Positions 8,694-18,119 are shown, counted from the stretch's first letter. The stretch is DNA of 64,000 bases from Bifidobacterium simiarum (GCF_002802905.1 NZ_PEBK01000003.1:17694-81693); one strand, 5' to 3'. The notes: generated from the sequence alone by a model not told the origin. Program-made: numbers and translations.

Positions 8694-10067
8694 TTACAGC
8701 AGGGTCTTCGGGTCGAGTTTCGCCAGATCCCGTTCGTCGAGCACATCCGCGGCGTTGAGGTACAGCCTCGGGATGCGATTGCGCAGGCAGGTGAAGATCT
8801 CGTAGCTGATGGTGCCGGCGGCCTTGGCCCAGTCGTCGGCGGTGGGTTCGGCAAATGCCTCGCCCCTGCCCGGTCCGAACAGTTCCACGGTGTCGCCTTC
8901 GTGCACGTCGAGTTCGTCGGCGGAGCAGGAGCCGTGCAGGTCGATCATGAACTGGTCCATGCACACGCGGCCGGAGACGCGGTAGAGCTTCGGGCCTTCG
9001 CTGGTCATCACGCGCACGGGGCCGCCGTCCTTCTGTACGTGCTTGGCGCCCTGCATGTCGAATCCGGAGGCGGAGCGGTGGATGCCGTCCGCGTAGCCGA
9101 TCGGCACGATGGCGGTGGAGGTGTCGTCCGGGGTCAGGTACGTGCGGCCGTAGGAGATGCCATGGCCGGCCTCCACATGCTTGACGGTGCCGAGCTGCGC
9201 CTGCAGCGTCATGGCCGGCTTGAGCCGCCATGTGGAGGGCGTGCCCATGGCCGGGTCGGGCTCGTAGCCGTACAGGCCGATGCCCGGTCGGGTGAGTTCG
9301 AAGTGGATCTCGGGACGGTTCAGCGTGGCGGCCGTATTGGCCAGATGACGGATGCGCGGCGCGATGCCGGCCTTCTCCATGCGCGCGGTGAACTGGTTGA
9401 AGGATTCGATCTGACGGTCGGTGGAGGCCACGAACTCGGGCACGTCCGGCGAGTCGGCCACAGCGAGGTGGCTCCACTGGCCGACGATGTCGAACACGCC
9501 CTCGTGCGCGTAGGCCACGAATTTCCTCAGGGCCTCGTCGAACGTCTCCTCGGTGAAGCCGTTGCGGCCGAAGCCGGAATCCACCTTCACATGCACACGG
9601 GCGGTCCGGCCTACGGCGCGGGCGGCCTCGGCGGCCAGATCGATGCCGGCCATGGAGCCGATGGAGATGTCGATGTCGTTCTCGATCAGCTCGCCGAACG
9701 GCACGTTCACGCCGTTGTACACCCAGGTGAGAATGTGGCAGCGGTCGGGACCGATGCCCGCCTTGCGCAGCAGCAGCGCCTCATGGGACTGTGCGGTGCC
9801 GAGCCAGGTGGCGCCGCCGGCGAGCGCGGCGAGCGCGGCGGGGATGAGCCCGTGACCGTAGGCGTCGGCCTTGACCACGCCCATCACCGCGGTACCGGAG
9901 TCCGGCCCGCCGCACACGGAGACCAGATGGCGCATGTTGTCCCGCAGGACCGCCAGATCGACGATGCACTGCGCCGGATACTGCCGGCATGCCGCCTCGT
10001 AGTTGTTCCGGCCGGCGTCGGAGGAGAATTTCCAATCAGGTACTGCGTTCAAAGTCATAGCCACCAT
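8694..10067 (-). CDS. alr: Alanine racemase
   Basis: A PLP enzyme converting L-alanine to D-alanine for peptidoglycan. The PLP lysine is K66 in GVVKADAYGHG, and the opposing tyrosine lies in HGISYGRTY. The C-terminal beta-domain with RVCMDQFMID is complete. At 457 residues it is longer than the usual 370-390 because of about 30 N-terminal residues and a slightly extended C-terminus. ATG at 10058 (MTLNAV) is an equally plausible start, with GGTGG just ahead. It heads the alr-dgt-dnaG run. Confidence 0.95.
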   Translation of the reverse strand: MVAMTLNAVPDWKFSSDAGRNNYEAACRQYPAQCIVDLAVLRDNMRHLVSVCGGPDSGTAVMGVVKADAYGHGLIPAALAALAGGATWLGTAQSHEALLLRKAGIGPDRCHILTWVYNGVNVPFGELIENDIDISIGSMAGIDLAAEAARAVGRTARVHVKVDSGFGRNGFTEETFDEALRKFVAYAHEGVFDIVGQWSHLAVADSPDVPEFVASTDRQIESFNQFTARMEKAGIAPRIRHLANTAATLNRPEIHFELTRPGIGLYGYEPDPAMGTPSTWRLKPAMTLQAQLGTVKHVEAGHGISYGRTYLTPDDTSTAIVPIGYADGIHRSASGFDMQGAKHVQKDGGPVRVMTSEGPKLYRVSGRVCMDQFMIDLHGSCSADELDVHEGDTVELFGPGRGEAFAEPTADDWAKAAGTISYEIFTCLRNRIPRLYLNAADVLDERDLAKLDPKTLL

Positions 10068-10154
10068 TGTGGCGCGCGAATGCGACGAAATCGTGATTGT
10101 CCACAGACGTCGTGCGCCGAGGCCGTCCGCGCGTCGGTCACTTCCCGGCGCTCA

Positions 10155-10223
10155 CCGTCCGTTCCACCGGTCATTGTCCATCCGTCCCACCGGTCATTGT
10201 CCGTCCGTTCCACCGGTCACTGC
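10155..10223. repeat. Three tandem 23-bp repeats
   Basis: Units 10155-10177, 10178-10200 and 10201-10223 each read roughly CCGTCCGTTCCACCGGTCAT plus three more bases, with two or three differences between copies and no spacers. They lie between the ABC ATPase stop and the start of alr. CCGGT/ACCGG halves could pair between units. Confidence 0.9.
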
Positions 10224-10228
10224 CCGGA

Positions 10229-11077
10229 TCACTCCCCGGACTTCGCGGCGGATTTCATGGCCTCGTAGCGCCTGCGGATCAGGTCGTTGTAGAAGTCGAT
10301 GGCCGGCTGCGGCTCGCCGTCGAAGACGATCGTCTGCTCGTCGACCACCAGTACGCGGTCGATGCGGTAGGCGGGATCGGCGATCAGGTCGAGGTCGTGG
10401 GTGGCGAAGATCACCTGCTTGTCGTAGCCGAACAGCGCCTTGGCCACGGTGCGGGTGGCGTTCTCGTCGAGGCCCTTGGTCGGCTCGTCGGCGACGATGG
10501 CGGCGGGGTTGATGGCCAGCGCGCCGACGATGGCGAGCAGATGCCGCTTCTCGCTGTCGAGGCTGGCGGCCTTGCTGTGCGCGTAGGGGCTGAGGCCGAA
10601 GTGGGCGAACAGGGCGCCGACCGTTTCGTGGCGGATGCCTTCGGGAAGCCGATAGGCGTTGAGCTGGGAGGAGACCGCCTCGGCAATGTCCTTGGCCATG
10701 TAGTAGGACTGCGGGATCTCCTCGCGTCGTACGATGCCGATGACGTCCCGGGCCTGCCGGGCGTCGGCCTTGACGGCGAGGTTCAGCGCGGCGTCGGTTT
10801 CGGTGGTGCCGTCGTCGTTGGTCAGGGTCCGCACCACGCTGGCCGTGCCTTCGCTGGCCTTTTCGGATCCGTCGAGCACCTTGAGCAGCGAGGACTTGCC
10901 GGCGCCGTTGAGTCCGATCACCGCCACCCGCTTCTCGTCGATGGTGATCGTGGTGGGCCTGAGCCCCACATGGCCGTCGTCGTAGACGAGGCCGGCGTCC
11001 TTCAGCACGAAGGTCAGCGATCCGGCCCTCGAATCCCATTCACGCTTGCGTTTTCCGAACAATCCGAACAGTGCCAT
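10229..11077 (-). CDS. ABC transporter ATP-binding protein (ECF/cobalt-type)
   Basis: A 282-residue stand-alone ABC ATPase. Walker A is GLNGAGKSS, Walker B is AAIVADEPTKGLD, and the switch histidine is in VIFATHDLDL. The fold is closest to the energizing ATPases of ECF-type importers. The signature loop, normally LSGGQ, reads ASLDSEKRHLL, a strong departure. A basic, hydrophobic N-terminal tail (MALFGLFGKRKREW) could be a membrane contact. The ATG at 11077 has CAGGGGAG upstream and is preferred over 11119. No permease or substrate-binding partner is adjacent, so the substrate is unknown. Confidence 0.82.
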   Translation of the reverse strand: MALFGLFGKRKREWDSRAGSLTFVLKDAGLVYDDGHVGLRPTTITIDEKRVAVIGLNGAGKSSLLKVLDGSEKASEGTASVVRTLTNDDGTTETDAALNLAVKADARQARDVIGIVRREEIPQSYYMAKDIAEAVSSQLNAYRLPEGIRHETVGALFAHFGLSPYAHSKAASLDSEKRHLLAIVGALAINPAAIVADEPTKGLDENATRTVAKALFGYDKQVIFATHDLDLIADPAYRIDRVLVVDEQTIVFDGEPQPAIDFYNDLIRRRYEAMKSAAKSGE

Positions 11078-11404
11078 GTCACTCCCCTGCGATCCGTCGC
11101 TCCGCGGCCGGAGGAACATGGCCGGAGCGTCCCGTTACCGCCATTGTAGGAAGGCGTTCGGATAGCGCGGCGGCGATCGTCCGATGCGGCGGCTGCGATC
11201 GTCCGGCGCGGTGCAGGCCGCCTTCCCGCCGTCTTACGATATGGACAAACGGAACACGAAACCATTAAGGTTACATGGTGACCCTAAGATATGTGGATTG
11301 ACACTCGACAATAGGTAACCGATGCGGTGGCAGGGATTCGTTTTTCCGTCCCGAGCATGCTGCGCCTTATGCCTTCGTGCATAACGAATGAGAAGAGTTA
11401 TTAC

Positions 11405-12892
11405 ATGAGCGACTTGTTGCGCAAGAAAGACGTATCGACGATCGTGGCCGAGGCCACGCCGTTGAAGCGCACGATGAAGACCTTCGATCTGACGATGCTG
11501 GGCATCGGCGCGATCATCGGCACCGGCATCTTCGTGCTGACCGGCAAGGGCGCGCTCACCGCGGGCCCGGCGCTGGCGGTGTCGTTCCTGCTCGCGGCGA
11601 TCTGCTGCGGCTTCGCCGGCCTGTGCTATGCGGAGTTCGCCTCGATGGCCCCGGTCTCCGGATCCGCCTACTCTTACGCCTATCTGGCGTTCGGCGAACT
11701 CATCGCGTTCGTCATCGGCTGGAATCTGATCCTCGAATACGCCCTGCAGGCGGCCACCGTGTCTGCCGGATGGGCCGGCTACTTCAACAAGCTGCTCGAA
11801 GGGTTCGGCTTCCACCTGCCCGTGGAGCTCACGGCCGCCTACGGCACGACGCCGGGAGTCACCACCTACTTCAACCTGCCCGGCTTCGTCGTGGTGCTGC
11901 TCATCACCTGGGTGCTGTCGATCGGCATCAACCAGACCAAGCGCGCCAACGACATCATGGTCCTCATCAAGCTGGCCATCATCGTCCTGTTCATCGTCTG
12001 CACCATCCGGTACATCAACCCGGAGAATTGGAAGCCGTTCTCCCCGTACGGCGTCTACACGTTCCAGCCTGGCTCCACCCAGCCGTACGGCATCATCCCC
12101 GCCGCCTCGATCGTGTTCTTCAGCTTCATCGGCTTCGACGCCGTCTCCTCCTCGGCCGAGGAGACCGTGAACCCGAACAAGACGCTGCCGCGAGGCATCC
12201 TGATCTCGCTGGCGATCTCCACGGTCATCTACATCATCATGACGCTGGTGATGACCGGCGTGGTGCCGTACAAGGACTTCGCCAAGTTCATCGACGCGCC
12301 GGTCGCCGGCGTGATCCTCGAGACCGGCCTCAACTGGCTGGCGGTGGTCGTGAACCTCGGCGCGCTCGTGGGCATGACCACGGTGATGCTGGTCCAGCTG
12401 TACGGCCAGTCCCGCATCTGCTACGCCATGGCCCGCGACGGCCTGTTCCCGAAGCTGTTCGGCGAAGTGCACAAGAAGTACCTCACCCCGTTCAAGGGCA
12501 CGTGGTTCTTCGGCATCCTCACCGCCATCGCCGGCGGCTTCATCAACATCAACATCCTCTTCGAGCTGGTGAACATCGGTACGCTGTCCGCGTTCATGAT
12601 CGTGTCGGCCGGCGTGCTGTGGATGCGCAAGACCCAGCCGAACGCCCACCGCGGCTTCAAGGCGCCGGGCGTGCCGTTCACCCCGATCCTCTCGATCATC
12701 TTCTGCCTGGTGTTCATCGCCGGCTTGAACTGGGAGACCTGGGTGCGATTCGCGATCTGGCTGGCGATCGGTCTGGCCGTGTACTTCGGCTTCAGCCGTC
12801 GTAACTCCGTGCTCGGCAAGCAGGCGCAGAAGCGCGCCCGCAAGGCCATCGACGAGGCCATGGCCGGACAGCAGAAGGGTCAGCAGCAGTAG
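11405..12892 (+). CDS. APC-family amino acid permease
   Basis: A 495-residue amino acid/polyamine/organocation permease, probably of the cationic amino acid transporter subgroup. The N-terminal signature LTMLGIGAIIGTGIFVLTG is the substrate-binding unwound helix of APC proteins, followed by GPALAVSFLLAAICCG. About twelve to fourteen membrane segments are evident, and the C-terminal tail is basic (RKAIDEAMAGQQKGQQQ). The ATG at 11405 is preceded by GAGAAG. It is divergent from the ABC ATPase gene with about 330 bases between, and is followed by a strong two-way hairpin. The precise amino acid cannot be read from sequence. Confidence 0.93.
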   Translation: MSDLLRKKDVSTIVAEATPLKRTMKTFDLTMLGIGAIIGTGIFVLTGKGALTAGPALAVSFLLAAICCGFAGLCYAEFASMAPVSGSAYSYAYLAFGELIAFVIGWNLILEYALQAATVSAGWAGYFNKLLEGFGFHLPVELTAAYGTTPGVTTYFNLPGFVVVLLITWVLSIGINQTKRANDIMVLIKLAIIVLFIVCTIRYINPENWKPFSPYGVYTFQPGSTQPYGIIPAASIVFFSFIGFDAVSSSAEETVNPNKTLPRGILISLAISTVIYIIMTLVMTGVVPYKDFAKFIDAPVAGVILETGLNWLAVVVNLGALVGMTTVMLVQLYGQSRICYAMARDGLFPKLFGEVHKKYLTPFKGTWFFGILTAIAGGFININILFELVNIGTLSAFMIVSAGVLWMRKTQPNAHRGFKAPGVPFTPILSIIFCLVFIAGLNWETWVRFAIWLAIGLAVYFGFSRRNSVLGKQAQKRARKAIDEAMAGQQKGQQQ

Positions 12893-12971
12893 GAAGAGCG
12901 GCCGGGGATCGGGATCCCGGACCGGGGATCACCCGGATTCGGATATCCGATCCCCGATCCTCATAAAAACA

Positions 12972-13034
12972 ATCGGCGGATCCGTTCCGCGCGGGACTTC
13001 TTTCGGAAGTCCTTTGCGGAGCGGATCCGCCGAT
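12972..13034. terminator. Long two-way hairpin between convergent genes
   Basis: A perfect 13-bp outer stem (ATCGGCGGATCCG at 12972-12984 with 13022-13034), an inner 6-bp stem and an apical 7-bp stem (GGACTTC at 12994-13000 with 13006-13012) make one extended hairpin between the permease stop and the convergent gntK-gnd stop. Confidence 0.8.
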
Positions 13035-13119
13035 GTCATTATTCGTGTCGTTATCCGGCCGTTGTCCCGGACCAGCTATTCCGCGGTCACCATTCGACGG
13101 TCGGTCACCACGGCGTTTT

Positions 13120-14574
13120 TCACCACCTGGCGATCTCGTCCACCTTGGTGACGTGGCCGCCGAACTGGGCGCGCATGGCGGTGACCACGCGCAGGATGTC
13201 GTCCGCACCGCCGCGGGAGGACTGGCGCTGCCACAGGGCGGCCGCAGTGGCCGGCGTGGGCACGCCGAGCTCGAGCGCCGCCTCGATCATCCATTTGGCC
13301 TCGCCGGACTCGTTGGCCACGGCGGGTACGCCCTTGAGCTCGGGATCGTCCTGCGTGGCGTTGTCGAACAGGTCGAGCAGCCAGCTGGCCACCACGGAGC
13401 CCTCGCGCCACGAATCCATGACGGCCGCCGGATCGTCGACGTATTCGCTGCGCATCATGGTGGCGAAGCCCTCGCCGAACGCCTGCATCATGCCATATTC
13501 GATGCCGTTGTGCACCATCTTGGCGAAGTGGCCGCCGCCCACCGGGCCGGCCAGCGCCAGACCGTGCTCGCCTTCGGGCTTCAGGGTCTCCAGCAGCGGA
13601 CGGACGGCGTCGAAGGTCTCCCGATCGCCGCCGAGCATCAGCGCATAGCCGCGGTCCGCGCCCCATACGCCTCCGGAGACGCCGCAGTCGAGGAAGCGGA
13701 TGCCTCGTTCGGCAAGCGAATCGGCATGACGGCGGTCCTCGGTGTACTTGGCGTTGCCGCCGTCGATCACGATGTCGCCCGGCTCCAGCAGCGTCTTCAG
13801 CGCGTCGATGGTCGCCTCGGTGGGCTTGCCGGACGGGACCATCACCCACACCACGCGCGGGGTGTCGAGGGCCGCGACCAGCGCCTCGAGGCTGTCCACG
13901 TCGCGATCGGATTCGGGGTTCACGTCGAAGCCGACGATATCGTGACCGCCGGCGCGCAGACGGCGGACCATGTTGCCGCCCATGCGACCGAGGCCGATCA
14001 TGCCCATCTGCATGGTTCGCTTGATCCGGCCGGCATGCGAGGCCCGGTCCGACGCGGCATCGCCCTGCTCGCGCATGGCCGCTTCCACCGCCTTGATCGC
14101 CCGCTCGACGACCTCGTCCTCGCTCCCCTCGATCGACACCTCGCAGCCGTTCTCGTCCGGCTGCAGCGGCTCCAGCGTCTCCAGCTGGCTGTCGAGCATC
14201 GAGGCCGGCATGAAATGGCCCTTGCGGTTCCCCAGACGTTCGGCGATGAGCTCGCGCGGTCCGGTCAGATGCAGGAAGAACACCGGCACGTGCTCGCTGA
14301 GCAGATCACGGTACGAGCGCTTGAGCGCCGAGCAGGAGACCACGGTGTCGTGACCGGCCTCGTCCTGTTCGACCATCCACCGGTTGATGCTGCGCAGCCA
14401 CGGCCAACGGTCCTCGTCGGTCAGGGGGTGCCCGGCGTGCATCTTCTCCACGTTGGCCCGGGGGTGCATGTCGTCGCCTTCGGCCAGCGTGAATCCCAGC
14501 CGATCGCGAATCGCCTCGATCACCGTGGACTTGCCGCAACCGCAGACGCCCATCACCACCACATGAATGCCCAT
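13120..14574 (-). CDS. Gluconokinase / 6-phosphogluconate dehydrogenase fusion
   Basis: One uninterrupted 484-residue chain carries two enzymes. Residues 1-165 are a GntK-type gluconokinase with P-loop GVCGCGKST (9-17), EGDDMHP and CSALKRSYRDLL. Residues 188-484 are a short-form decarboxylating 6-phosphogluconate dehydrogenase with the Rossmann motif GMIGLGRMGGN, the substrate loop LDCGVSGGVWG and the catalytic KMVHNGIEYG. Together they would phosphorylate gluconate and oxidise the product to ribulose-5-phosphate and CO2. The start at 14574 has AAAGGAGC upstream. The short dehydrogenase form is often NAD-linked, though cofactor use is not decided here. The divergent GntR gene is its likely regulator. 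No gluconate permease is adjacent. Confidence 0.93.
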   Translation of the reverse strand: MGIHVVVMGVCGCGKSTVIEAIRDRLGFTLAEGDDMHPRANVEKMHAGHPLTDEDRWPWLRSINRWMVEQDEAGHDTVVSCSALKRSYRDLLSEHVPVFFLHLTGPRELIAERLGNRKGHFMPASMLDSQLETLEPLQPDENGCEVSIEGSEDEVVERAIKAVEAAMREQGDAASDRASHAGRIKRTMQMGMIGLGRMGGNMVRRLRAGGHDIVGFDVNPESDRDVDSLEALVAALDTPRVVWVMVPSGKPTEATIDALKTLLEPGDIVIDGGNAKYTEDRRHADSLAERGIRFLDCGVSGGVWGADRGYALMLGGDRETFDAVRPLLETLKPEGEHGLALAGPVGGGHFAKMVHNGIEYGMMQAFGEGFATMMRSEYVDDPAAVMDSWREGSVVASWLLDLFDNATQDDPELKGVPAVANESGEAKWMIEAALELGVPTPATAAALWQRQSSRGGADDILRVVTAMRAQFGGHVTKVDEIARW

Positions 14575-14622
14575 GTTCCGCTCCTTTGCTGATCGTCCCG
14601 CCACCCGACGGGCGCGACTTTT

Positions 14623-14658
14623 AATATGACCATATTATTTTTTAATATGCTTTGTCAA
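14623..14658 (-). promoter_or_regulatory. gntK-gnd promoter with overlapping palindrome
   Basis: On the minus strand a perfect -35 TTGACA (14653-14658) and a -10 TATGGT (14629-14634) are 18 bases apart. The -10 is embedded in the palindrome AATATG-AC-CATATT (14623-14636). This is a good position for repression by the divergent GntR-type regulator. Confidence 0.6.
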
Positions 14659-14759
14659 ATTAAAAAGAGTCTTTAATGCGGCTTACGGCGTGTCCCAATG
14701 GAATACATACTCTTAAATGCGGCACAATGATGATGAAACAACGGTGAAAGGAGCCTACG

Positions 14760-15590
14760 ATGACGGCAGCGGAATCGACCCCCGGCGCGAAGTCAGGCAA
14801 CGGCATGGGAGCGGCCGGCGCGGGATCACTTACCGGCGCGGGTACGCTTGCCGGCACGGGATCACCCCTCGTCGAAGGCCAGCATCTGCATCAGCCGATC
14901 ACCGACCGTCTCGCCATCGACATCATCGACGGCGGCTGGCCGGTGGGCTCCAGCCTCACCCTTGAGGACATCCAGAACAAGTTCGGCGTCTCCCGGACCG
15001 TGGCCCGCGAAGCCGCCCGCGCGCTGGAATCCGCCGACGCCGTGACCATCCGCCGCAGGGTCGGCCTCGTGGCGCAGAGCCCGGAATCCTGGGCCGCCCT
15101 GAACCCGCAGGTGATCCAATGGAAGCTGCATTCCACCCAGCGCCGTCAGGAGTTGCTCTCGCTGACCGAACTGCGACTGGCCATCGAACCGGCGGCCGCC
15201 GAGGGCACCGCGCGACGGGCGCCGCTGGACGTCAAGGCGAAGTTTCCCGTACTGGCCGTGGAAATGCGCCGGCACGGCGAAAGCGGCGACCTGAACCGAT
15301 TCCACGAACTTGACATCGAATTCCATTCGCTGTTGCTCAAAAGCAGCGGCAACGAACTGTTCGCGGCGCTGGCGCATATCGTGGCCACGATTCTGCGCGG
15401 CCGCGTGGAGATCAACATGTATCCGCAGCGTCCGGCTCCGGAGGCGCTCGACGCCCATGACGCCGTGGCCGACGCGATCTGGAAGGGCGATCCCGCACGC
15501 GCCCGCGACGCCATGCACGACATCGTCGACGAAGTAAGCTGCGCGCTCGCCACGGACCAGATCAACGCAGACCAGACCGACGCGGACTGA
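14760..15590 (+). CDS. GntR/FadR-family regulator, probably of gluconate use
   Basis: A 276-residue regulator. An unconserved Gly/Ala/Thr-rich leader of about 40 residues precedes a winged helix (ITDRLAIDIIDGGWPVGSSL, then FGVSRTVAREAARALES near residues 80-95). The C-terminal FCD-type all-helical ligand domain has ELRLAIEPAAAEGTA and a DIEFHSLLLKSSGN segment carrying the Asp/His typical of metal-binding FCD pockets. AAAGGAG sits upstream of the ATG. It is divergent from the gntK-gnd fusion, so control of gluconate catabolism is the natural inference. It converges with the aminotransferase gene. Confidence 0.88.
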   Translation: MTAAESTPGAKSGNGMGAAGAGSLTGAGTLAGTGSPLVEGQHLHQPITDRLAIDIIDGGWPVGSSLTLEDIQNKFGVSRTVAREAARALESADAVTIRRRVGLVAQSPESWAALNPQVIQWKLHSTQRRQELLSLTELRLAIEPAAAEGTARRAPLDVKAKFPVLAVEMRRHGESGDLNRFHELDIEFHSLLLKSSGNELFAALAHIVATILRGRVEINMYPQRPAPEALDAHDAVADAIWKGDPARARDAMHDIVDEVSCALATDQINADQTDAD

Positions 15591-15601
15591 ACGTCCGGGA
15601 C

Positions 15602-16786
15602 TCAGATTCCCAGAACCGTCCGGGCCGACTTCAGCCGCTGCACGGCCTCGACCAGCTGTGTCTCATCCTTCAGCAGACTGAACCGCACATAGCGCTCCCC
15701 CACCCGGCCGAAGCACGAGCCGGGCAGAATCGCCACCTCGGCCTCGCGCAGCACCGCTTCGGCGAACGCCGACCCATCCATGTCATGCGGGGCCCGGGCC
15801 CAGACGAAGATGCCGCCGGCCGAGTCGAATACGTCGAGGCCGAGATCACGCAGACCGTCGGCGATGATCGCGCGACGACGGGCGTACCTCGCAGCCAGAC
15901 GGGCCACGCAGCTCTGGTCGCTGCGCAGGGCGGCGATGCCGGCGTCCTGGATCATGCCGGTGATCATCGATCCCATCTGATAGTGGTAGCGCTTGAGATG
16001 CGAGACGATCTCGGCGTTGCCGGCCACGAACCCGGCACGCCATCCGGCCATCGCGTACTGCTTGGACAGCGAATCGACCTCCACCGCCACGTCGAGCGCA
16101 CCCGGCACGGCCAATAGACTGACCTGCTGGTTCCCCGGGTCCACGCCGAGGCCGGTGTAAGCGAAATCATGCACGATCACGAACCCGTATTCATGGGCGA
16201 GTGCCACGGCCCGTTCGAAGAACGAGACCGGGGCCTGGGCGCCGGTGGGATTGTTCGGATAGTTGAGCACCAGCACGCGCAGACGCCGCCACACGTCGGC
16301 CGGCACCGCGTCGAAATCAGGCAGCCAGCCGAGGGACGGCACGGCGGGCAGGAGGATCTCCTCGGCGCCGGCCATCACAGCCATGCAATGATACGAGGGA
16401 TAGTACGGGTCGGCGAACGCCACCGCATCCCCGCGGTCCAGCAGGATCGCGGTCAGTCCGGCGAGACCATCCACCGCGCCCTCCACGGCGAAGATCTCGG
16501 TCTCAGGGTCCACGTTCACGCCGTGGACATCGCGGTACCAGTCCGCGGCCGCCCGAAGATACTCCCCCTTGCCATCGAACGGCGTATAGCAGGCGTTGTG
16601 CGGATCATCCACGGCCCGTTTGGCCACGTCGCGGATGAACGCCTCCGGGTAGGCGTCGGGATTGCCCTTGCTCAGGTCGATGACGTGGGCGCCGCCGGCG
16701 ATCGCACGGGCCACCTTCACGTCCATGTCGGCGAAGATGTTCGGCGGGATCGCCTGCGCCACCCGCGAAAAACGTATTGCACCCAT
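15602..16786 (-). CDS. Class I/II PLP aminotransferase
   Basis: A 394-residue fold-type I aminotransferase. Visible signatures are VLNYPNNPTGAQ (substrate/PLP loop), IVHDFAYTGLG (PLP-binding Asp and Tyr), SLSKQYAMAGWR (Schiff-base Lys) and YVRFSLL near the end (carboxylate-binding Arg). It resembles the group containing LL-diaminopimelate and alanine/aspartate aminotransferases; the substrate cannot be settled. It starts 18 bases after the luxS stop and is presumably read with it. The ribosome site before 16786 is weak, which fits translation coupled to luxS. Confidence 0.87.
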   Translation of the reverse strand: MGAIRFSRVAQAIPPNIFADMDVKVARAIAGGAHVIDLSKGNPDAYPEAFIRDVAKRAVDDPHNACYTPFDGKGEYLRAAADWYRDVHGVNVDPETEIFAVEGAVDGLAGLTAILLDRGDAVAFADPYYPSYHCMAVMAGAEEILLPAVPSLGWLPDFDAVPADVWRRLRVLVLNYPNNPTGAQAPVSFFERAVALAHEYGFVIVHDFAYTGLGVDPGNQQVSLLAVPGALDVAVEVDSLSKQYAMAGWRAGFVAGNAEIVSHLKRYHYQMGSMITGMIQDAGIAALRSDQSCVARLAARYARRRAIIADGLRDLGLDVFDSAGGIFVWARAPHDMDGSAFAEAVLREAEVAILPGSCFGRVGERYVRFSLLKDETQLVEAVQRLKSARTVLGI

Positions 16787-16804
16787 GAATTCGAATCGGC
16801 GCCC

Positions 16805-17287
16805 TCAGACGATCTTGCGCTCGAACGGATCGGAGCTGATGCCCTTGGCGAGGATGTCCTTGGCCCATTCCTTGGCGGTGAACAGGCTGTGGTCACGGTA
16901 GTTGCCGCAGCTTTCGATGGTGGTGGCGGGCACGTCCTCCCAGGTGGCCTTGTAGGCGATGAACTCCAACGACTCCTTGAGCGCGCGGGCCACATCCTCG
17001 GTGGAATGCTCGCCCCAGGTGAGCAGATGGAATCCGGTGCGGCAGCCGAACGGCGAGCAGTCGATGTATCCGGGGATGCGTTCGCGCAGCAGCACGGCGA
17101 TGGTGTGCTCGATGGTGTGCAGGCCGCCGGTCGGAATCGCGTTCTCGTTCGGCTGCACCAGTCGCAGATCGTAGTTGGAGATCACGTCGCCGTGGGGACC
17201 GGTCTCCGTATCGATGTAGCGCACGTACGGCGCCTTGACCTTCGTGTGATCGAGCTGGAAGCTTTCCACGACCGGCTTGTCTGCCAT
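16805..17287 (-). CDS. luxS: S-ribosylhomocysteine lyase
   Basis: LuxS cleaves S-ribosylhomocysteine to homocysteine and DPD, the precursor of autoinducer-2. The 160-residue protein has the metal ligands H57 and H61 (LHTIEH) and C127 ([11 protein letters not shown]), plus catalytic C82 ([10 protein letters not shown]). The ATG at 17287 is preceded by AAAAGGAG; an upstream in-frame extension lacks conservation. In this window the homocysteine can feed the cystathionine enzymes at 34281-36802. Confidence 0.97.
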   Translation of the reverse strand: MADKPVVESFQLDHTKVKAPYVRYIDTETGPHGDVISNYDLRLVQPNENAIPTGGLHTIEHTIAVLLRERIPGYIDCSPFGCRTGFHLLTWGEHSTEDVARALKESLEFIAYKATWEDVPATTIESCGNYRDHSLFTAKEWAKDILAKGISSDPFERKIV

Positions 17288-17465
17288 GACGACTCCTTTT
17301 TTCGTTGCTGTTCTTCCGCGGCCGGGCGGACGGTTCCGTCTCCGACCACGATGCCGACTCCTACTTTCGTCCGTGAAATCGATTCCGTCAACCATCCGGC
17401 CATGCATGTCATCTATCGCCGGTTATCGGGGCAATGGCCGTCGGACGATGACTGTCGCCCGCCGG

Positions 17466-18062
17466 CTATCGGCGGTCATGACGCTGGTAGGCCAGCCGCT
17501 CGGCGTCGCCCTCCCGCTGTACCAGCGTGATCGTGCCGCATCGGGTGAATCCGCAGGATTCGAGTACGTGCTGCATGGCCCGGTTGTTGCAATGCGTATC
17601 CATGCGCACATTGCCGTATTGCCGCACGGCCCAGTCGAGGCAGTCCCGTCCGGCGCGCGGACCCAGTCCTGAGGCGGCCACGCGATGCACGGCCATGTAG
17701 TCATCGTCGTCCAGCCACGCACCGTCGATCTCGGCGTACGACGGGTCCGGGCCGGGGCACAGGACGAAGACCGCGAGGATCCGCTCGGCTTCGGGACCGA
17801 ACGCCACGCCGGATGCGGATTCGGCAACGCCGGCGTGATCAATCAGCAGACGGGTGCGGCCTTCGGCGATGTCGGCACGGACCGTGGATTCCAGCGGGAA
17901 CCGGTCGGCCCATTGCGTGGGATTGCCGTTCTCGGCCATGAGTCTGCGGGCGCGGGCGTACATGGCCTCGATGGCGTCGAAATCCTCGGGCGTGGCGACG
18001 CGCACGCTACGGTCGGCAGCCGAATCAGCGGCGGTATCGGTGGTGGAATTGTCGGTGATCAT
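17466..18062 (-). CDS. GNAT-family N-acetyltransferase
   Basis: A 198-residue GNAT-fold protein. The N-terminal strand-helix pair (VRVATPEDFDAIEAMYARARRL) and the C-terminal TGRDCLDWAV-like helix, followed by a shared-ancestor motif around residue 165 (MQHVLESCGFTRCGTI), are characteristic. The acetyl-CoA loop is weakly conserved. AAAGGAG precedes the ATG at 18062. It lies between recQ and luxS on the same strand. The substrate is unknown. Confidence 0.85.
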   Translation of the reverse strand: MITDNSTTDTAADSAADRSVRVATPEDFDAIEAMYARARRLMAENGNPTQWADRFPLESTVRADIAEGRTRLLIDHAGVAESASGVAFGPEAERILAVFVLCPGPDPSYAEIDGAWLDDDDYMAVHRVAASGLGPRAGRDCLDWAVRQYGNVRMDTHCNNRAMQHVLESCGFTRCGTITLVQREGDAERLAYQRHDRR

Positions 18063-18119
18063 GGGACTCCTTTCTGCACAGCAAGATTAAGGCGGTCAAG
18101 CGACGCAATACGGCGACGC

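Noticed and set aside
10155..10223. Possible CRISPR array
   Set aside because: The three 23-bp repeats are directly adjacent with no spacers, and there is no cas gene.
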